Assembly (NCBI GenBank): GCA_965216695.1
Contig: OZ244212.1
Location: forward strand, 4,278,001 to 4,342,000
Length of the DNA: 64,000 bases
DNA from: G965216695 sp965216695
GTDB taxonomy: Bacteria; Pseudomonadota; Gammaproteobacteria; Pseudomonadales; Azotimanducaceae
Direction of reading: 5' to 3'
The position numbers and the translations under genes are program-made. Under the pieces are notes generated by a model. It saw only the letters and a program-made list of their open reading frames with translations. It was not told where the DNA came from and did not search any database. Of this stretch, positions 26,566 through 35,235 are shown piece after piece (position 1 is the stretch's first letter; every line of letters begins with the position of its first letter).

Positions 26566-26946
26566 ATGAAAACGCACGCTGCTGAAATGGTACTGGTCGT
26601 AGACGACGACCCGAACATTCTCCACGCCATATCCGCCCGGCTGCACCACGTAGGCTATGACGTCTGCACCGCCCAGGACGCGATGGCGGCGATGTCCGCG
26701 ATCGAGGAGTCGCGGCCGAAGGTCGCGATCATGGACATCAATCTTCCGGGCGTGAGCGGATTGGAGCTGTCCAGGAAGCTCGCGCGCAACGGTCGCATGC
26801 CGCAGACGATTTTTCTAACAGCAAGCAAAGATCCGCGTCTGCGTAAGGAGGCGATGCAGTTCGACTCGACGTTCTTTCTGGAGAAACCGTTCAATGCGAC
26901 CGAACTGCTGGAGTGCCTGGATCAGGCGTTCGAGGCGGCGCAATGA
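26566..26946 (+). CDS. Single-domain response regulator
   Basis: 126 aa receiver with pocket D13-D14-D15 (LVVDDDPN), phospho-acceptor D57 (VAIMDINLPGVSG), Thr85 (FLTASK) and Lys107 (FLEKPF). No effector domain. It resembles its upstream neighbour in its final helix region (FEKP / LEKP), suggesting gene duplication. It overlaps the start of the receiver-kinase gene by 4 bases. Confidence 0.9.
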   Translation: MKTHAAEMVLVVDDDPNILHAISARLHHVGYDVCTAQDAMAAMSAIEESRPKVAIMDINLPGVSGLELSRKLARNGRMPQTIFLTASKDPRLRKEAMQFDSTFFLEKPFNATELLECLDQAFEAAQ

Positions 26947-28175
26947 GTGTCATGCCGTTCTGCCCAGCCGAGGTCAAGGCGGTGTCTCCGACCCGCGCGG
27001 TGTTGGTTGTAGACGACGATCCGGATGATCGCCGCATGTGTTCGGTGCTGCTCGAGCGTCGCTCCGGTGACGACACGGGATTCGACGTGGTTGAGGCGCA
27101 CGATGTGGACTCGGCGATGGAAGTTCTGAAACGCCGGACCGTCGAAGCTGTACTGATGGACTATGACCTGCCGGATTGCTGCGGCGTGGACGCCATCGGT
27201 GCGTTGCGGGCGGCGGCCGGGGATCGACAACTGCCGGTTATTCTCATTGCAGGCCACGGCGACGAGACGCTTGCCGTTGCGGCGATACAGGCGGGTGCGA
27301 GCGACTACCTCGCGAAACGAAAACTGTCCACCACGACGTTGCTCCGATCGCTCCGGGTAGCTCGGGAGAAGGCGGATCTGCTCAGGCTGATCGACTTCAA
27401 GCGAGCGAAACTTACGGTGCAGAACGAAGAACTCGCGAAGAAGAATCGAGAGATCCGAGAGTTCTACCAGACGGTTTCGCACGAATTGAAAACACCTTTG
27501 ACGGCGATCCGGGAATACAACGCGCTGATGCTGGAAGGTCTTGCGGGCGCGGTTACTGACCAGCAGCAGGAACTGCTGCAGCATTCGGTTGACTGTTGCG
27601 ATCGGTTGACCCGGCTCGTGAACGACCTGGTGGACACCGCGCGCATGGAGCTCGGCAAGCTCAAGCTCGAGAAGACGCTGGTTGACGTGCACGAACTCGC
27701 GCAGGAGTGCTATCGACTGCTGCTGCCTACGACGGAACAAGCCGGTGTGTCGTTTCAATTGGATGTCCACGGGCCGTTGCCTTGCTGCTACCTAGACACA
27801 GGGCGGATTCAACAGGCTGTTAGCAACCTCGTAAAAAATGCGACGCAACATACGGACGTGGGCGGCAGGGTGCGGTTCGAAGTCAGCTACAACAAGCGGT
27901 CGGGCTGGCTCGAATTCGTCGTTGAAGATAACGGTTGCGGTATCTGTCCGAACGACCAGACGGCGATATTCGATCGCTACTACCAGTCGCGTGAACACGG
28001 CGTCACGTTTCAGCACGGGATGGGCATTGGACTCTTCCTGTGCGCTCAGATCGCCGATCTACACGACGGTACGATCGAACTTGAAAGCGAACTCGGTCGC
28101 GGCAGCCGGTTCAGCCTGTTGCTGCCGGTTGTGGAGCATGATGGGGCGCGACCCGATCTCCCCTCAGTCGGGTAG
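26943..28175 (+). CDS. Receiver-histidine kinase hybrid (intact kinase of the operon)
   Basis: 410 aa from ATG 26943 (ATGA overlap). Order: receiver at about 18-140 with D24-D26 pocket and phospho-acceptor D73 (VLMDYDLPDCCG), a helical linker (about 140-172), HisKA with H180 (TVSHELKTPLTAI), and HATPase with N299 (LVKNATQH), DNGCG at 329-333 and GMGIGLFL. All catalytic boxes are intact, unlike the first protein of the operon. No membrane or sensor domain is visible, so input probably comes through the N-terminal receiver. The 3' end overlaps the convergent acyl-CoA dehydrogenase gene by 12 bases. Confidence 0.9.
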   Translation: MSVMPFCPAEVKAVSPTRAVLVVDDDPDDRRMCSVLLERRSGDDTGFDVVEAHDVDSAMEVLKRRTVEAVLMDYDLPDCCGVDAIGALRAAAGDRQLPVILIAGHGDETLAVAAIQAGASDYLAKRKLSTTTLLRSLRVAREKADLLRLIDFKRAKLTVQNEELAKKNREIREFYQTVSHELKTPLTAIREYNALMLEGLAGAVTDQQQELLQHSVDCCDRLTRLVNDLVDTARMELGKLKLEKTLVDVHELAQECYRLLLPTTEQAGVSFQLDVHGPLPCCYLDTGRIQQAVSNLVKNATQHTDVGGRVRFEVSYNKRSGWLEFVVEDNGCGICPNDQTAIFDRYYQSREHGVTFQHGMGIGLFLCAQIADLHDGTIELESELGRGSRFSLLLPVVEHDGARPDLPSVG

Positions 28176-29381
28176 TTGGAGCACGCGTTTGGCGATGATG
28201 TTGGCCTGCACCTCATTGGTGCCGCCGTAGATCGTGACCGCGTGGCTTGCAAGCCACGATCGCGCCGCACCCAGTTCGTCCTCGTCAAATGCGTCCCCCT
28301 GCCAACCGAGCCCCCGGTAACCCATCGCCTGGGTAATCAGTTCCTGTCGCTGCCGCGCGAGCGTTGCACCGTAGAGTTTGAAGATCGATGTCGCGGCGCC
28401 TGGCGTGTTGCCATCCTCGGCTTCTTCGCCGGCTCGACGCTGCGTCAGCTCGAACGCCTGATGGTCGATTTTCCACTCGATCGCGCGTGTCCTCAGCGCC
28501 GGATCTGCAATGCAGCCATCGTTGACACCCGCATATTTGAGTGCAGTAGCGGCGACGTCGAGGTCCACGGTTACACCGACCGGTGCTCGCGGCCGCGCGG
28601 CCGTCGGTCCGAGCCCCCCTTGACCCGATCGTTCGTGCTGTAACAACCGCTTTCCCACGGTCCAGCCGTCGTTCAGCGGGCCGATCAGGTCGGCCTTGTC
28701 CGCCATCGCATCGTCCAGGAACGTTTCGCAGAATGGTGAGTCACCGGAAATCAGCGCGATCGGACGCACGGTGATGCCGGGTTGGTCCATCGGAAGCAGC
28801 ACGAAACTGATCCCGCGGTGTTTCGGTGCAGACGGGTCGGTGCGCACCAGTGCGAACATCCAGTCGGCGTGCTGTGCTCCGGACGTCCAGATCTTCTGTC
28901 CATTGATCAGAAAGTGGTCGCCGTGGTCTTCTGCACGAGTGCGCAAACCTGCGAGATCGGATCCGGCGCCGGGTTCGCTGTAGCCCTGACACCATGCGGC
29001 CTTGCCGTGGGCTATCCGCGTCAGATGGCGCGCTTTCTGATCTTCGGTGCCGTACTCGAGCAGCGTCGGACCGAGCATTCGGGTGCCCATGTTCACGAGC
29101 GGCGGCCGTGCGCCTATTGCGTGCATTTCCTGATAGAGCACGCGGGCGTGGTCGGCGTCCAGACCGCCGCCACCGTATGCCGTGGGCCACGTCGGCACGG
29201 TCCAACCTTTCTCGGCCATCCGTTCCATCCACAGCTGCGTGGTGGAATCGACCGCAACCTTTGTACTGCCCGTGTGAATCGGGCCCGGACCGCGAGCGCC
29301 GTCGGGACAGTTCGCAGCCAACCAGGCCCGTGCCTCGCTGCGGAAGTCGCTTAAATGCGATTGCGTGCCTGCATCCGTCAT
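28164..29381 (-). CDS. Acyl-CoA dehydrogenase family protein
   Basis: 405 aa from ATG 29381, which overlaps the DUF1330 stop (ATGA); a longer in-frame start exists at 29513. FAD/substrate motifs: WCQGYSEPGAGSDLAGLRTR and NGQKIWTSGAQHADWMFALV, and the C-terminal YGGTNEVQANIIAKRVLQLP. AYGGGGLDADHARVLYQEMH is typical of the long-chain/steroid-type ACAD branch. It introduces an alpha-beta double bond into an acyl-CoA. It forms a minus-strand operon with the DUF1330 and GST genes. Confidence 0.9.
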   Translation of the reverse strand: MTDAGTQSHLSDFRSEARAWLAANCPDGARGPGPIHTGSTKVAVDSTTQLWMERMAEKGWTVPTWPTAYGGGGLDADHARVLYQEMHAIGARPPLVNMGTRMLGPTLLEYGTEDQKARHLTRIAHGKAAWCQGYSEPGAGSDLAGLRTRAEDHGDHFLINGQKIWTSGAQHADWMFALVRTDPSAPKHRGISFVLLPMDQPGITVRPIALISGDSPFCETFLDDAMADKADLIGPLNDGWTVGKRLLQHERSGQGGLGPTAARPRAPVGVTVDLDVAATALKYAGVNDGCIADPALRTRAIEWKIDHQAFELTQRRAGEEAEDGNTPGAATSIFKLYGATLARQRQELITQAMGYRGLGWQGDAFDEDELGAARSWLASHAVTIYGGTNEVQANIIAKRVLQLPD

Positions 29382-29737
29382 CGGGGTTGCGTGCAGTACA
29401 GGCGTGAGTCCGCGAGCGCATCCGAGCGCAATTGCGATGGGTAGTCGGGTTGCGAGGTCATGTCGAAGAAGGCCTGCACACTCGGGTATTGGACCAGGAT
29501 GATTTCGTCCCACGGCTCACCGCCGATGACCGTCGCGTGCACGTCGCCCAGGTACGTGACCTGCGCTCCGGAGGCGGCGATGAACGGCGCTGCGGCTTCG
29601 CCGTATCTGCGGTACGTGTCGCGTCCTCCGTCGGGTGCGAAACGCAGCAGATTGAGCATGAAGATCGTGCCTTGCAGGTTCAGTTCCCTCAGCGCGGCGA
29701 TCTGATCTGCCGACGGATGAATGTAGGTGTCGCTCAT
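29378..29737 (-). CDS. DUF1330 domain-containing protein
   Basis: 119 aa from ATG 29737 with AGGAGG directly upstream. Typical DUF1330 sequence: LQGTIFMLNLLRFAPDGG, YGEAAAPFIAASGAQVTYLG, and EIILVQYPSVQAFFDMTSQP. The fold is a dimeric ferredoxin-like alpha/beta barrel. The family is common in catabolic clusters; no proven activity. It lies between the GST and the acyl-CoA dehydrogenase genes. Confidence 0.88.
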   Translation of the reverse strand: MSDTYIHPSADQIAALRELNLQGTIFMLNLLRFAPDGGRDTYRRYGEAAAPFIAASGAQVTYLGDVHATVIGGEPWDEIILVQYPSVQAFFDMTSQPDYPSQLRSDALADSRLYCTQPR

Positions 29738-29756
29738 TGAGCCTCCTGTTCTCGTT

Positions 29757-30605
29757 TCAAGAGTCGTTCGTGTCGAAATCCGCTGCGCTGTGCCGCTCCG
29801 GGACACGCTCTTCTTCGGGGCCCCAGGCCCGGTTCACGCGCCGGCCCCGCTGCACGCCGGGTCGCTCCTCGATTTCCTGCGCCCAGCGAACAACGTGGTT
29901 GTAGGAAGCGACGTCCAGAAACTCCGCGGCCTCGTAGATGTTGTGCAGAACGAGCGCGCCGTACCATGCATAGTTCGCCATGTCCGCAATCGTGTAGTCG
30001 TCGCCGCACAGAAACCGGTTGTCTGCGAGCTGTCGGTTCAGTACGTCCAGTTGGCGTTTTACCTCCATCGCGTAGCGGTCGATGGCGTACTCGATCTTGT
30101 CGGGCGCGTACGCATAGAAATGACCGAAGCCACCACCGAGATACGGCGCGCTGCCCATCTGCCAGAACAGCCAGGACAGACATTCGGCACGCGTGTGATC
30201 CGTTGGCAGAAACCGTCCGAACTTCTCCGCGAGATAAAGCAGGATTGCACCGGATTCGAACACACGCGTGGGTGGTGACGTGCTGCGATCGAGTAGAGCC
30301 GGAATCTTGGAGTTGGGATTCACTGCGACGAAGCCGCTACCGAACTGATCGCCTTCACCTATGTTGATCAGGTAGGCGTCGTACTCGGCGTCCTGGATGC
30401 CGAGTTCCAGCAGTTCTTCGAGTAGAACGGTCACTTTGACGCCGTTCGGGGTTGCCAGCGAATAAAGCTGCAATGCGTGCTCCCCGACAGGCAATTCCTT
30501 GTCGTGGGTCGGTCCCGCTACGGGTCGATTGATGCTGGCGAAACGCCCGCCGCTTTCCTTGTTCCATTGCCAGACGCGGGGCGGGACGTACGTGGGAGTA
30601 TTCAT
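29757..30605 (-). CDS. YghU-like glutathione S-transferase family protein
   Basis: 282 aa from ATG 30605; an upstream ATG at 30686 is unlikely. The N-terminal extension YVPPRVWQWNKESGGRFASI, then INRPVAGPTHDKELPVG, matches YghU-type proteins. The thioredoxin-like domain has VNPNSKIPALLDRS and VFESGAILLYLAEKFGRFLP. The helical domain has FLCGDDYTIADMANYAWYGA. YghU uses glutathione for disulfide reduction or peroxide detoxification. It is the first gene of the operon with DUF1330 and an acyl-CoA dehydrogenase. Confidence 0.9.
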   Translation of the reverse strand: MNTPTYVPPRVWQWNKESGGRFASINRPVAGPTHDKELPVGEHALQLYSLATPNGVKVTVLLEELLELGIQDAEYDAYLINIGEGDQFGSGFVAVNPNSKIPALLDRSTSPPTRVFESGAILLYLAEKFGRFLPTDHTRAECLSWLFWQMGSAPYLGGGFGHFYAYAPDKIEYAIDRYAMEVKRQLDVLNRQLADNRFLCGDDYTIADMANYAWYGALVLHNIYEAAEFLDVASYNHVVRWAQEIEERPGVQRGRRVNRAWGPEEERVPERHSAADFDTNDS

Positions 30606-30716
30606 TGGCTGATGCTCTGATAGACGGCGGCCGGTCAGTGTACTAGAACCGGCGGTGCGTGTACGTGATGCAGGAGCGCCGTACAATCGAAACAGGGAGT
30701 TGGCAACGGATCATGG

Positions 30717-33185
30717 TTGACTGTTTTGGCTGACGCCGATGTCTTTCAGATTCACGACCTGGTGGTGGATACCGGCCGCCGCAGCGTCTCGCGTGGGGAC
30801 GAGGACCTGCCGCTGCCAGCCCTGTCGTACCGCATGCTCGTTGCATTGGCGGACGCGGCGCCGAACGTGGTGTCCGTTGATGACTTGATCGAAAACGTGT
30901 GGGACGGGCGCGTCGTCAGTCCCGAAACCGTTACACAACGCATCAGGCTTTTGCGCCAGGCGATCGGCGACGATGCCCAGAGTCCCCGATACGTGGGCCT
31001 TGTTCGCGGAGGCGGGTATCGGCTATTGATCGATCGGGTGGACCGGGTGGATCCCGATCAGCCGTTGCCGCGCAGTCTGTTGAGTGAGCTGAACCGCCGC
31101 AGAGTGCCGCAGACCGCGCTCGTCTACGCCGCGGTGGCATGGACAATAACGGAAGCGCTGACGTTTGTGCTCGAGACGTTCAGTGTGTTTCCGAGCTGGT
31201 CGCGAGCGGTTGTCGCGATCGCTTTTGTGGCCGGTTTTCCGGTGGCAATGTTTCTCGCGTGGCACTTCGACCTCGGCTCGGACGGGGTACAACGCTCCGG
31301 TCCTCTCGTGCGCGGGCGTCGCGGCCTCATTTATGCCGCGGTTGGGTTGATGTTGGTGGCGACGGCGGGATTGTCGTACGTGCTGATTCAGGCCGAACCC
31401 GAGCCGCCGAGCAGCCTGCCCGAGCCGATGTCTGATGTTGTCGCGTTGCTGCCATTCACCACTCAGGACGTCGTGCCCGAGCTGCAGCGGCTCGGCTCCA
31501 GCCTCAACGACGAATTGCGCGACAGTCTGCGCGGTCTGGGATTGAAGATGGTGGCGCGCAATTCCAGCCGCGCGCTGGAGGCGCAGAATCTGTTGATCAC
31601 CGACATTGCCGAGAAGCTCGGCGCGGGAACGCTCATTCAGGGGCGCGTCGGCCAAACGAATGGCCGAATGGTGATTTCGATGACGTTAGTGGACGGTACC
31701 AACGGTCTGGAGCGCTGGTCTGGGCGGTTTCAGGCAGCCGGTAGCGATCTGGCTGCGTTGAGGCACCGGATTGCCCGCGCAATCGCCCGGGAACTGGACA
31801 TCGAAGGACCACCGGACGCCCAGCAGGACGCGACCGATCCGGAGGCATTCAACCTGGTTTTGCTCGGCCGCCATTTCGAACAGCAGGTAACGGACCGGCT
31901 TTCGGTTGATCTTGGTACGCTCGATCGCGCCATCGCGTTGTACCGGCAGGCCGTTGCCCGCGATCCGAATTCCTCGCTTGCGCTCAGCCGTCTTGCGGGC
32001 GCGTTGCTCTACCGTGGCGACGTTGCGGGCGCCAAACAGCCGATATTCGACGCGTTGACGCTGGACCCGGAGTCCGCGGATGTTCAGTACACCCTTGGTT
32101 TGTACTACTGGCAGACGCACGACTCTCGGGGTGGTGAAGCGTTCGCCCGGGCGGTTGAACTGGACCCGAACCATGCCGACGCGCTGTCTGCGCATGCCAA
32201 ATGGATCTGGCATCAGCAGAACTTTCTGGAACCGCTGACGTGGTTCGAGCGTGCATTGGAGGTCGACCCGTTATCGCTCAGCAGGCACGCGGATCTGGGC
32301 TCGTTCTATGCATATCAGGACGATCGTGACCGGACCCTTAGGGTCGCGCGGGAGGTGGCCTCGCGGTTTCGTACGCCGGAATCGATGGAGGTGGTTGCTC
32401 GCCTGCACGAGCTCACCGGCGATCTCGATCACGCGATCGCCTGGGCCTGGAAGGGGCGCGGCATGGCGGCGCCGACTGACGCCGAACCCACGTGGCAGTT
32501 GGCCGAGCTCTATGCCCGTATCGGAATGCCGGACGTCGCGGATCAACTGGTACCCGGTGGCGACGTGTCTAAATACTTCTGGTCTCGAAAGTATCAACAA
32601 CTTATTGATGTGGCTGAAGAAATTATTATCGAGAACCCCGGCGAATCGAAAGTCTATTACCAGCTTGCCTTCGCGTACAACGCCAATGGCCAGCACGCGG
32701 CAGCGGCGAGGTTGTTGAGGTTGGCGGGATTGCCCGACGTGACGTTTGCCGACAGCCGGCGCGCAGATGCGGTCGAAGCACTAGCGACCTACACGTCGGC
32801 CCTCGCAACACTGGGGGAACTGGAGGAGGCTCGCGTTGCTGCCCGGTGGCACGTTGAACGCATGCGTTACGCGCTGGAAACTCAGGCGCATAACTCCTGG
32901 TGGCCGAATCTGTATCTGGCATGTCAGCTGATGGTGCTCGGCGATTCGACGGCGGCGCTCACGCATTTACAGACGGTCGTTCAGGGGAGTGGACTTCCGT
33001 GGGAACCTGTCGTCCGGGACAGCGTGTGCTTCAGGCCGGTGCACGGCGACAGCGCCTACCGACAGGTGGTTGATACATTGGCGTCGCGCAAGGAAGCCTT
33101 GCGGCGGCGTCTGTCGGACACGCTGGTTGAGCACGGGATCGATCCGGATATTGCGGCGTCTTACCTCGCGGTCCACGGCGGCTGA
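30717..33185 (+). CDS. CadC-like winged-helix regulator with membrane helices, TolB-like domain and TPRs
   Basis: 822 aa from TTG 30717; no ATG or GTG fits the frame start, and an overlapping six-codon ORF begins with ATG 30713. Residues 8-105 form an OmpR-type winged helix (LVSVDDLIENVWDGRVVSPE-like, with VTQRIRLLRQAIGDD and YVGLVRGGGYRL). Hydrophobic segments lie at about 135-152, 164-182 and 204-224. A TolB-like domain (about 240-350, VVALLPFTTQDVVPELQRLG) and TPR-like repeats (from 375, including SADVQYTLGLYYWQTHDSRG) follow outside the membrane. Likely a membrane-bound transcription regulator sensing envelope signals. The secreted module at 33292 lies 106 bases downstream. Confidence 0.85.
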   Translation: MTVLADADVFQIHDLVVDTGRRSVSRGDEDLPLPALSYRMLVALADAAPNVVSVDDLIENVWDGRVVSPETVTQRIRLLRQAIGDDAQSPRYVGLVRGGGYRLLIDRVDRVDPDQPLPRSLLSELNRRRVPQTALVYAAVAWTITEALTFVLETFSVFPSWSRAVVAIAFVAGFPVAMFLAWHFDLGSDGVQRSGPLVRGRRGLIYAAVGLMLVATAGLSYVLIQAEPEPPSSLPEPMSDVVALLPFTTQDVVPELQRLGSSLNDELRDSLRGLGLKMVARNSSRALEAQNLLITDIAEKLGAGTLIQGRVGQTNGRMVISMTLVDGTNGLERWSGRFQAAGSDLAALRHRIARAIARELDIEGPPDAQQDATDPEAFNLVLLGRHFEQQVTDRLSVDLGTLDRAIALYRQAVARDPNSSLALSRLAGALLYRGDVAGAKQPIFDALTLDPESADVQYTLGLYYWQTHDSRGGEAFARAVELDPNHADALSAHAKWIWHQQNFLEPLTWFERALEVDPLSLSRHADLGSFYAYQDDRDRTLRVAREVASRFRTPESMEVVARLHELTGDLDHAIAWAWKGRGMAAPTDAEPTWQLAELYARIGMPDVADQLVPGGDVSKYFWSRKYQQLIDVAEEIIIENPGESKVYYQLAFAYNANGQHAAAARLLRLAGLPDVTFADSRRADAVEALATYTSALATLGELEEARVAARWHVERMRYALETQAHNSWWPNLYLACQLMVLGDSTAALTHLQTVVQGSGLPWEPVVRDSVCFRPVHGDSAYRQVVDTLASRKEALRRRLSDTLVEHGIDPDIAASYLAVHGG

Positions 33186-33291
33186 CGGCCTGACGGCGGC
33201 GCACTGCGGCGTGTCCGACCTCGGTGGAAAGCAGGTATGTTCGGTGATATTGTTTTCTGGCGTGTTTGAGATACTGAGCAGGGAGCCGAAC

Positions 33292-33819
33292 ATGTCATTA
33301 TCGAACATCCTAGGGAAGGCGCGCACGAGAATCCGCCCAAGCGTGCGCGCGGGCGTAATTGCTGCTGTTGTCGCGACCAGTGTCGCCACAGCGCAGACAA
33401 CACTTGCCTGTGGTGAGAGCCTGTATCGGGTTGGCAAGGGCGTTACCTATCGCGAATACACCGCGCCGCTTCCAGGCACCATCCTGATCATTGCGAAGGA
33501 CGAGCAGGAACGCCTGCTTGCTGAGGCGCTGCAGAAAGCCGGTCACAACGTGGAAGTCGTCGCTGACGCGACGGGTGTTCGCGACCGTCTGCAGGATGGC
33601 CGCTTCGACATTGTGATGAGCCGGTACGAACACAGCGAAACGGTTGATTCGCAGATTCGCGATGCAACGGCCTCGGTCAAGTATCTGCCCGTGGCACGCC
33701 ACGACACCAACGAGGTGCTCGAGGCGCGTTCCCGATACGACCAGGCGTTGTCCACCGACGACAACATTAAGACCTTCCTCATTCAGATCCATCGCACGTT
33801 GAAGGGCCGTAAGGCCTGA
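33292..33819 (+). CDS. Secreted receiver-like protein without phospho-acceptor, function unknown
   Basis: 175 aa from ATG 33292 (GGGAG at 33281-33285). A signal peptide spans about residues 1-39 (RAGVIAAVVATSVATAQTTL) ending before Cys40. The mature part alternates strands and helices like a response-regulator receiver: TILIIAKDEQERLLAEAL, GHNVEVVADATGVRDRL, RFDIVMSRYEHSETVDSQI, VKYLPVARHD. The expected acidic pocket is AKDE, and the position of the phospho-Asp reads VMSRYEH, so phosphorylation by the normal route is unlikely. No ATP-dependent kinase works outside the cytoplasm anyway. It is followed after 3 bases by an outer-membrane barrel. No family was recognised with certainty. Confidence 0.65.
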   Translation: MSLSNILGKARTRIRPSVRAGVIAAVVATSVATAQTTLACGESLYRVGKGVTYREYTAPLPGTILIIAKDEQERLLAEALQKAGHNVEVVADATGVRDRLQDGRFDIVMSRYEHSETVDSQIRDATASVKYLPVARHDTNEVLEARSRYDQALSTDDNIKTFLIQIHRTLKGRKA

Positions 33820-33822
33820 TCC

Positions 33823-34686
33823 ATGCAGCGCTGGCTCGCGGTTCTTCTACTGTCGGTCAGCGCTTGGGCACACGCTGAGGGACACGTGTCCCTCACGTAT
33901 CAGTACATTCACATCGATGGATTCGAATCCACTATTGGCGAGTTGGACATCGGCACTACCGACACGCACGCGTGGCATCTGGAAGCCGACTACAAAGTGG
34001 CGGAACGCTGGACGGTCAGCGCGGGATTGCCTTTCATTCGCAAACGCTATCGAGGCGGCGGCCCGCACCGCCCCGACCTGATCGATCCGCCGCAGGATTC
34101 GAATTTTGTCGATGACGGCAGCTACCACTCCGACTTTCAGGATCTGCATCTCGGGCTGAAGTACCTGGCGCTAGTGGACCCTATCGTTGTGGAACCCTTT
34201 GTGGGCTACAGCTTTCCTGCCAGCGATTACCCGTTCTTCGGACATGCGGCGGTGGGCCAGAACATCTGGCACTTCGAGATTGGCGCACACTTTACGTACG
34301 TCCCCAAGCTGGCGGACTACTTCGTTCAGGTATCACCCTCCTATGTATTCGCAGAGGAAACCCTGGGCCAGAGCATCGACCATTGGCGGCTCAACGTCGC
34401 GCTGGGCTATCGTCTGACGCGCGGGGTCTCGGCGCGGGTGTTCATGTTGTTGAAGGATGGGGACGGTCTGGATTTTCCAGACGACTTCCCGCCGCCCAGA
34501 GACACGCGCCGGTGGTTTCTGCATGACCGTCTGGTCAAACACAACTACATCAACGTGGGCGTTGGCGTCGATTGGCAATACTCCGAGACCCGTTCTGTAT
34601 CGGTCTCGGCCATGCGTATGGCCCACGCGGACCAGGTCCACGTGATGGATCGTGCCTTCTCGATCTCTTTCAATCAGGCGTTCTAG
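33823..34686 (+). CDS. Predicted outer-membrane beta-barrel protein
   Basis: 287 aa with signal peptide MQRWLAVLLLSVSAWAHA. The mature protein is made of alternating amphipathic strands, e.g. HVSLTYQYIHIDGFESTIGE, WHLEADYKVAERWTVSAGLP, LGLKYLALVDPIVVEPFVGY, INVGVGVDWQYSETRSVSVS, and ends with a C-terminal Phe (FSISFNQAF) as in BAM substrates. No specific porin family was recognised. It starts 3 bases after the receiver-like gene and its end overlaps the thioredoxin-like lipoprotein gene by 35 bases, so the three are very likely one operon. Confidence 0.75.
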   Translation: MQRWLAVLLLSVSAWAHAEGHVSLTYQYIHIDGFESTIGELDIGTTDTHAWHLEADYKVAERWTVSAGLPFIRKRYRGGGPHRPDLIDPPQDSNFVDDGSYHSDFQDLHLGLKYLALVDPIVVEPFVGYSFPASDYPFFGHAAVGQNIWHFEIGAHFTYVPKLADYFVQVSPSYVFAEETLGQSIDHWRLNVALGYRLTRGVSARVFMLLKDGDGLDFPDDFPPPRDTRRWFLHDRLVKHNYINVGVGVDWQYSETRSVSVSAMRMAHADQVHVMDRAFSISFNQAF

Positions 34687-35167
34687 CGCACGAGTTCTCC
34701 GCGCGGCCTGGGTGTTCGCCGGCTGCGCCGCGCTCGTGGCGTGCGAACCCGCGCCCGAATGGCCCTACGACACAGAAACAGACGCCGTCGCGGACGTGCG
34801 CCGTGCCATTGCGCAGGCGGACCGCACGGGTCGACTCCTGCTGTTGGTATTCGGTGCCAACTGGTGCGAAGACTGCCGTCAGCTCGATCGCGTTATGCAA
34901 CGCGACCCGTTGGCAGAACTCGTGAAAGACGCGTTCTCGGTGGTGAAGGTGGACGTTGGCAATTGGGATCACAATCTGGATGTAGTCACCGAGTGGGGTG
35001 ACCCGATCGCAGGAGGGATTCCCGCGGTGGTGGTGGCGACGCCGGGCGGACAGGTGCTCTACAGTACGAAGGCCGGGGAACTGGCAACGGCCCGGCATAT
35101 GGGGGATGACGAACTGTACCTACGGTTCGCTCATATGGCCGAACTGGGAGAAATTGATACCGACTGA
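34652..35167 (+). CDS. Thioredoxin-like lipoprotein
   Basis: 171 aa from GTG 34652 inside the preceding gene. The lipoprotein signal has lipobox LVAC with Cys31. The thioredoxin fold follows with active site WCEDC (C72, C75) in LLLVFGANWCEDCRQLDRVM and the cis-Pro segment GGIPAVVVATPGG. It resembles the thioredoxin_7 / DUF255-like group that reduces or isomerises disulfides in the envelope. It may serve the outer-membrane barrel or the Cys-containing receiver-like protein encoded before it. A strong terminator follows its stop. Confidence 0.85.
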   Translation: MPSRSLSIRRSSARVLRAAWVFAGCAALVACEPAPEWPYDTETDAVADVRRAIAQADRTGRLLLLVFGANWCEDCRQLDRVMQRDPLAELVKDAFSVVKVDVGNWDHNLDVVTEWGDPIAGGIPAVVVATPGGQVLYSTKAGELATARHMGDDELYLRFAHMAELGEIDTD

Positions 35168-35180
35168 CGCAACGCGCGTC

Positions 35181-35235
35181 GGATCGGGCCGCCCAACAGA
35201 TCTCACTCGCGGGCGGCCGCCGATCCTTTTGTTTT
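35181..35235 (+). terminator. Rho-independent terminator
   Basis: A 14-base-pair GC-rich stem (GGATCGG plus GCCGCCC pairing with GGGCGGC and CCGATCC, two-base bulge) at 35181-35226 is followed by TTTTGTTTT at 35227-35235. It ends the operon closing with the thioredoxin-like lipoprotein. The T-run reaches the stop codon of the convergent TonB-receptor gene. Confidence 0.85.
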
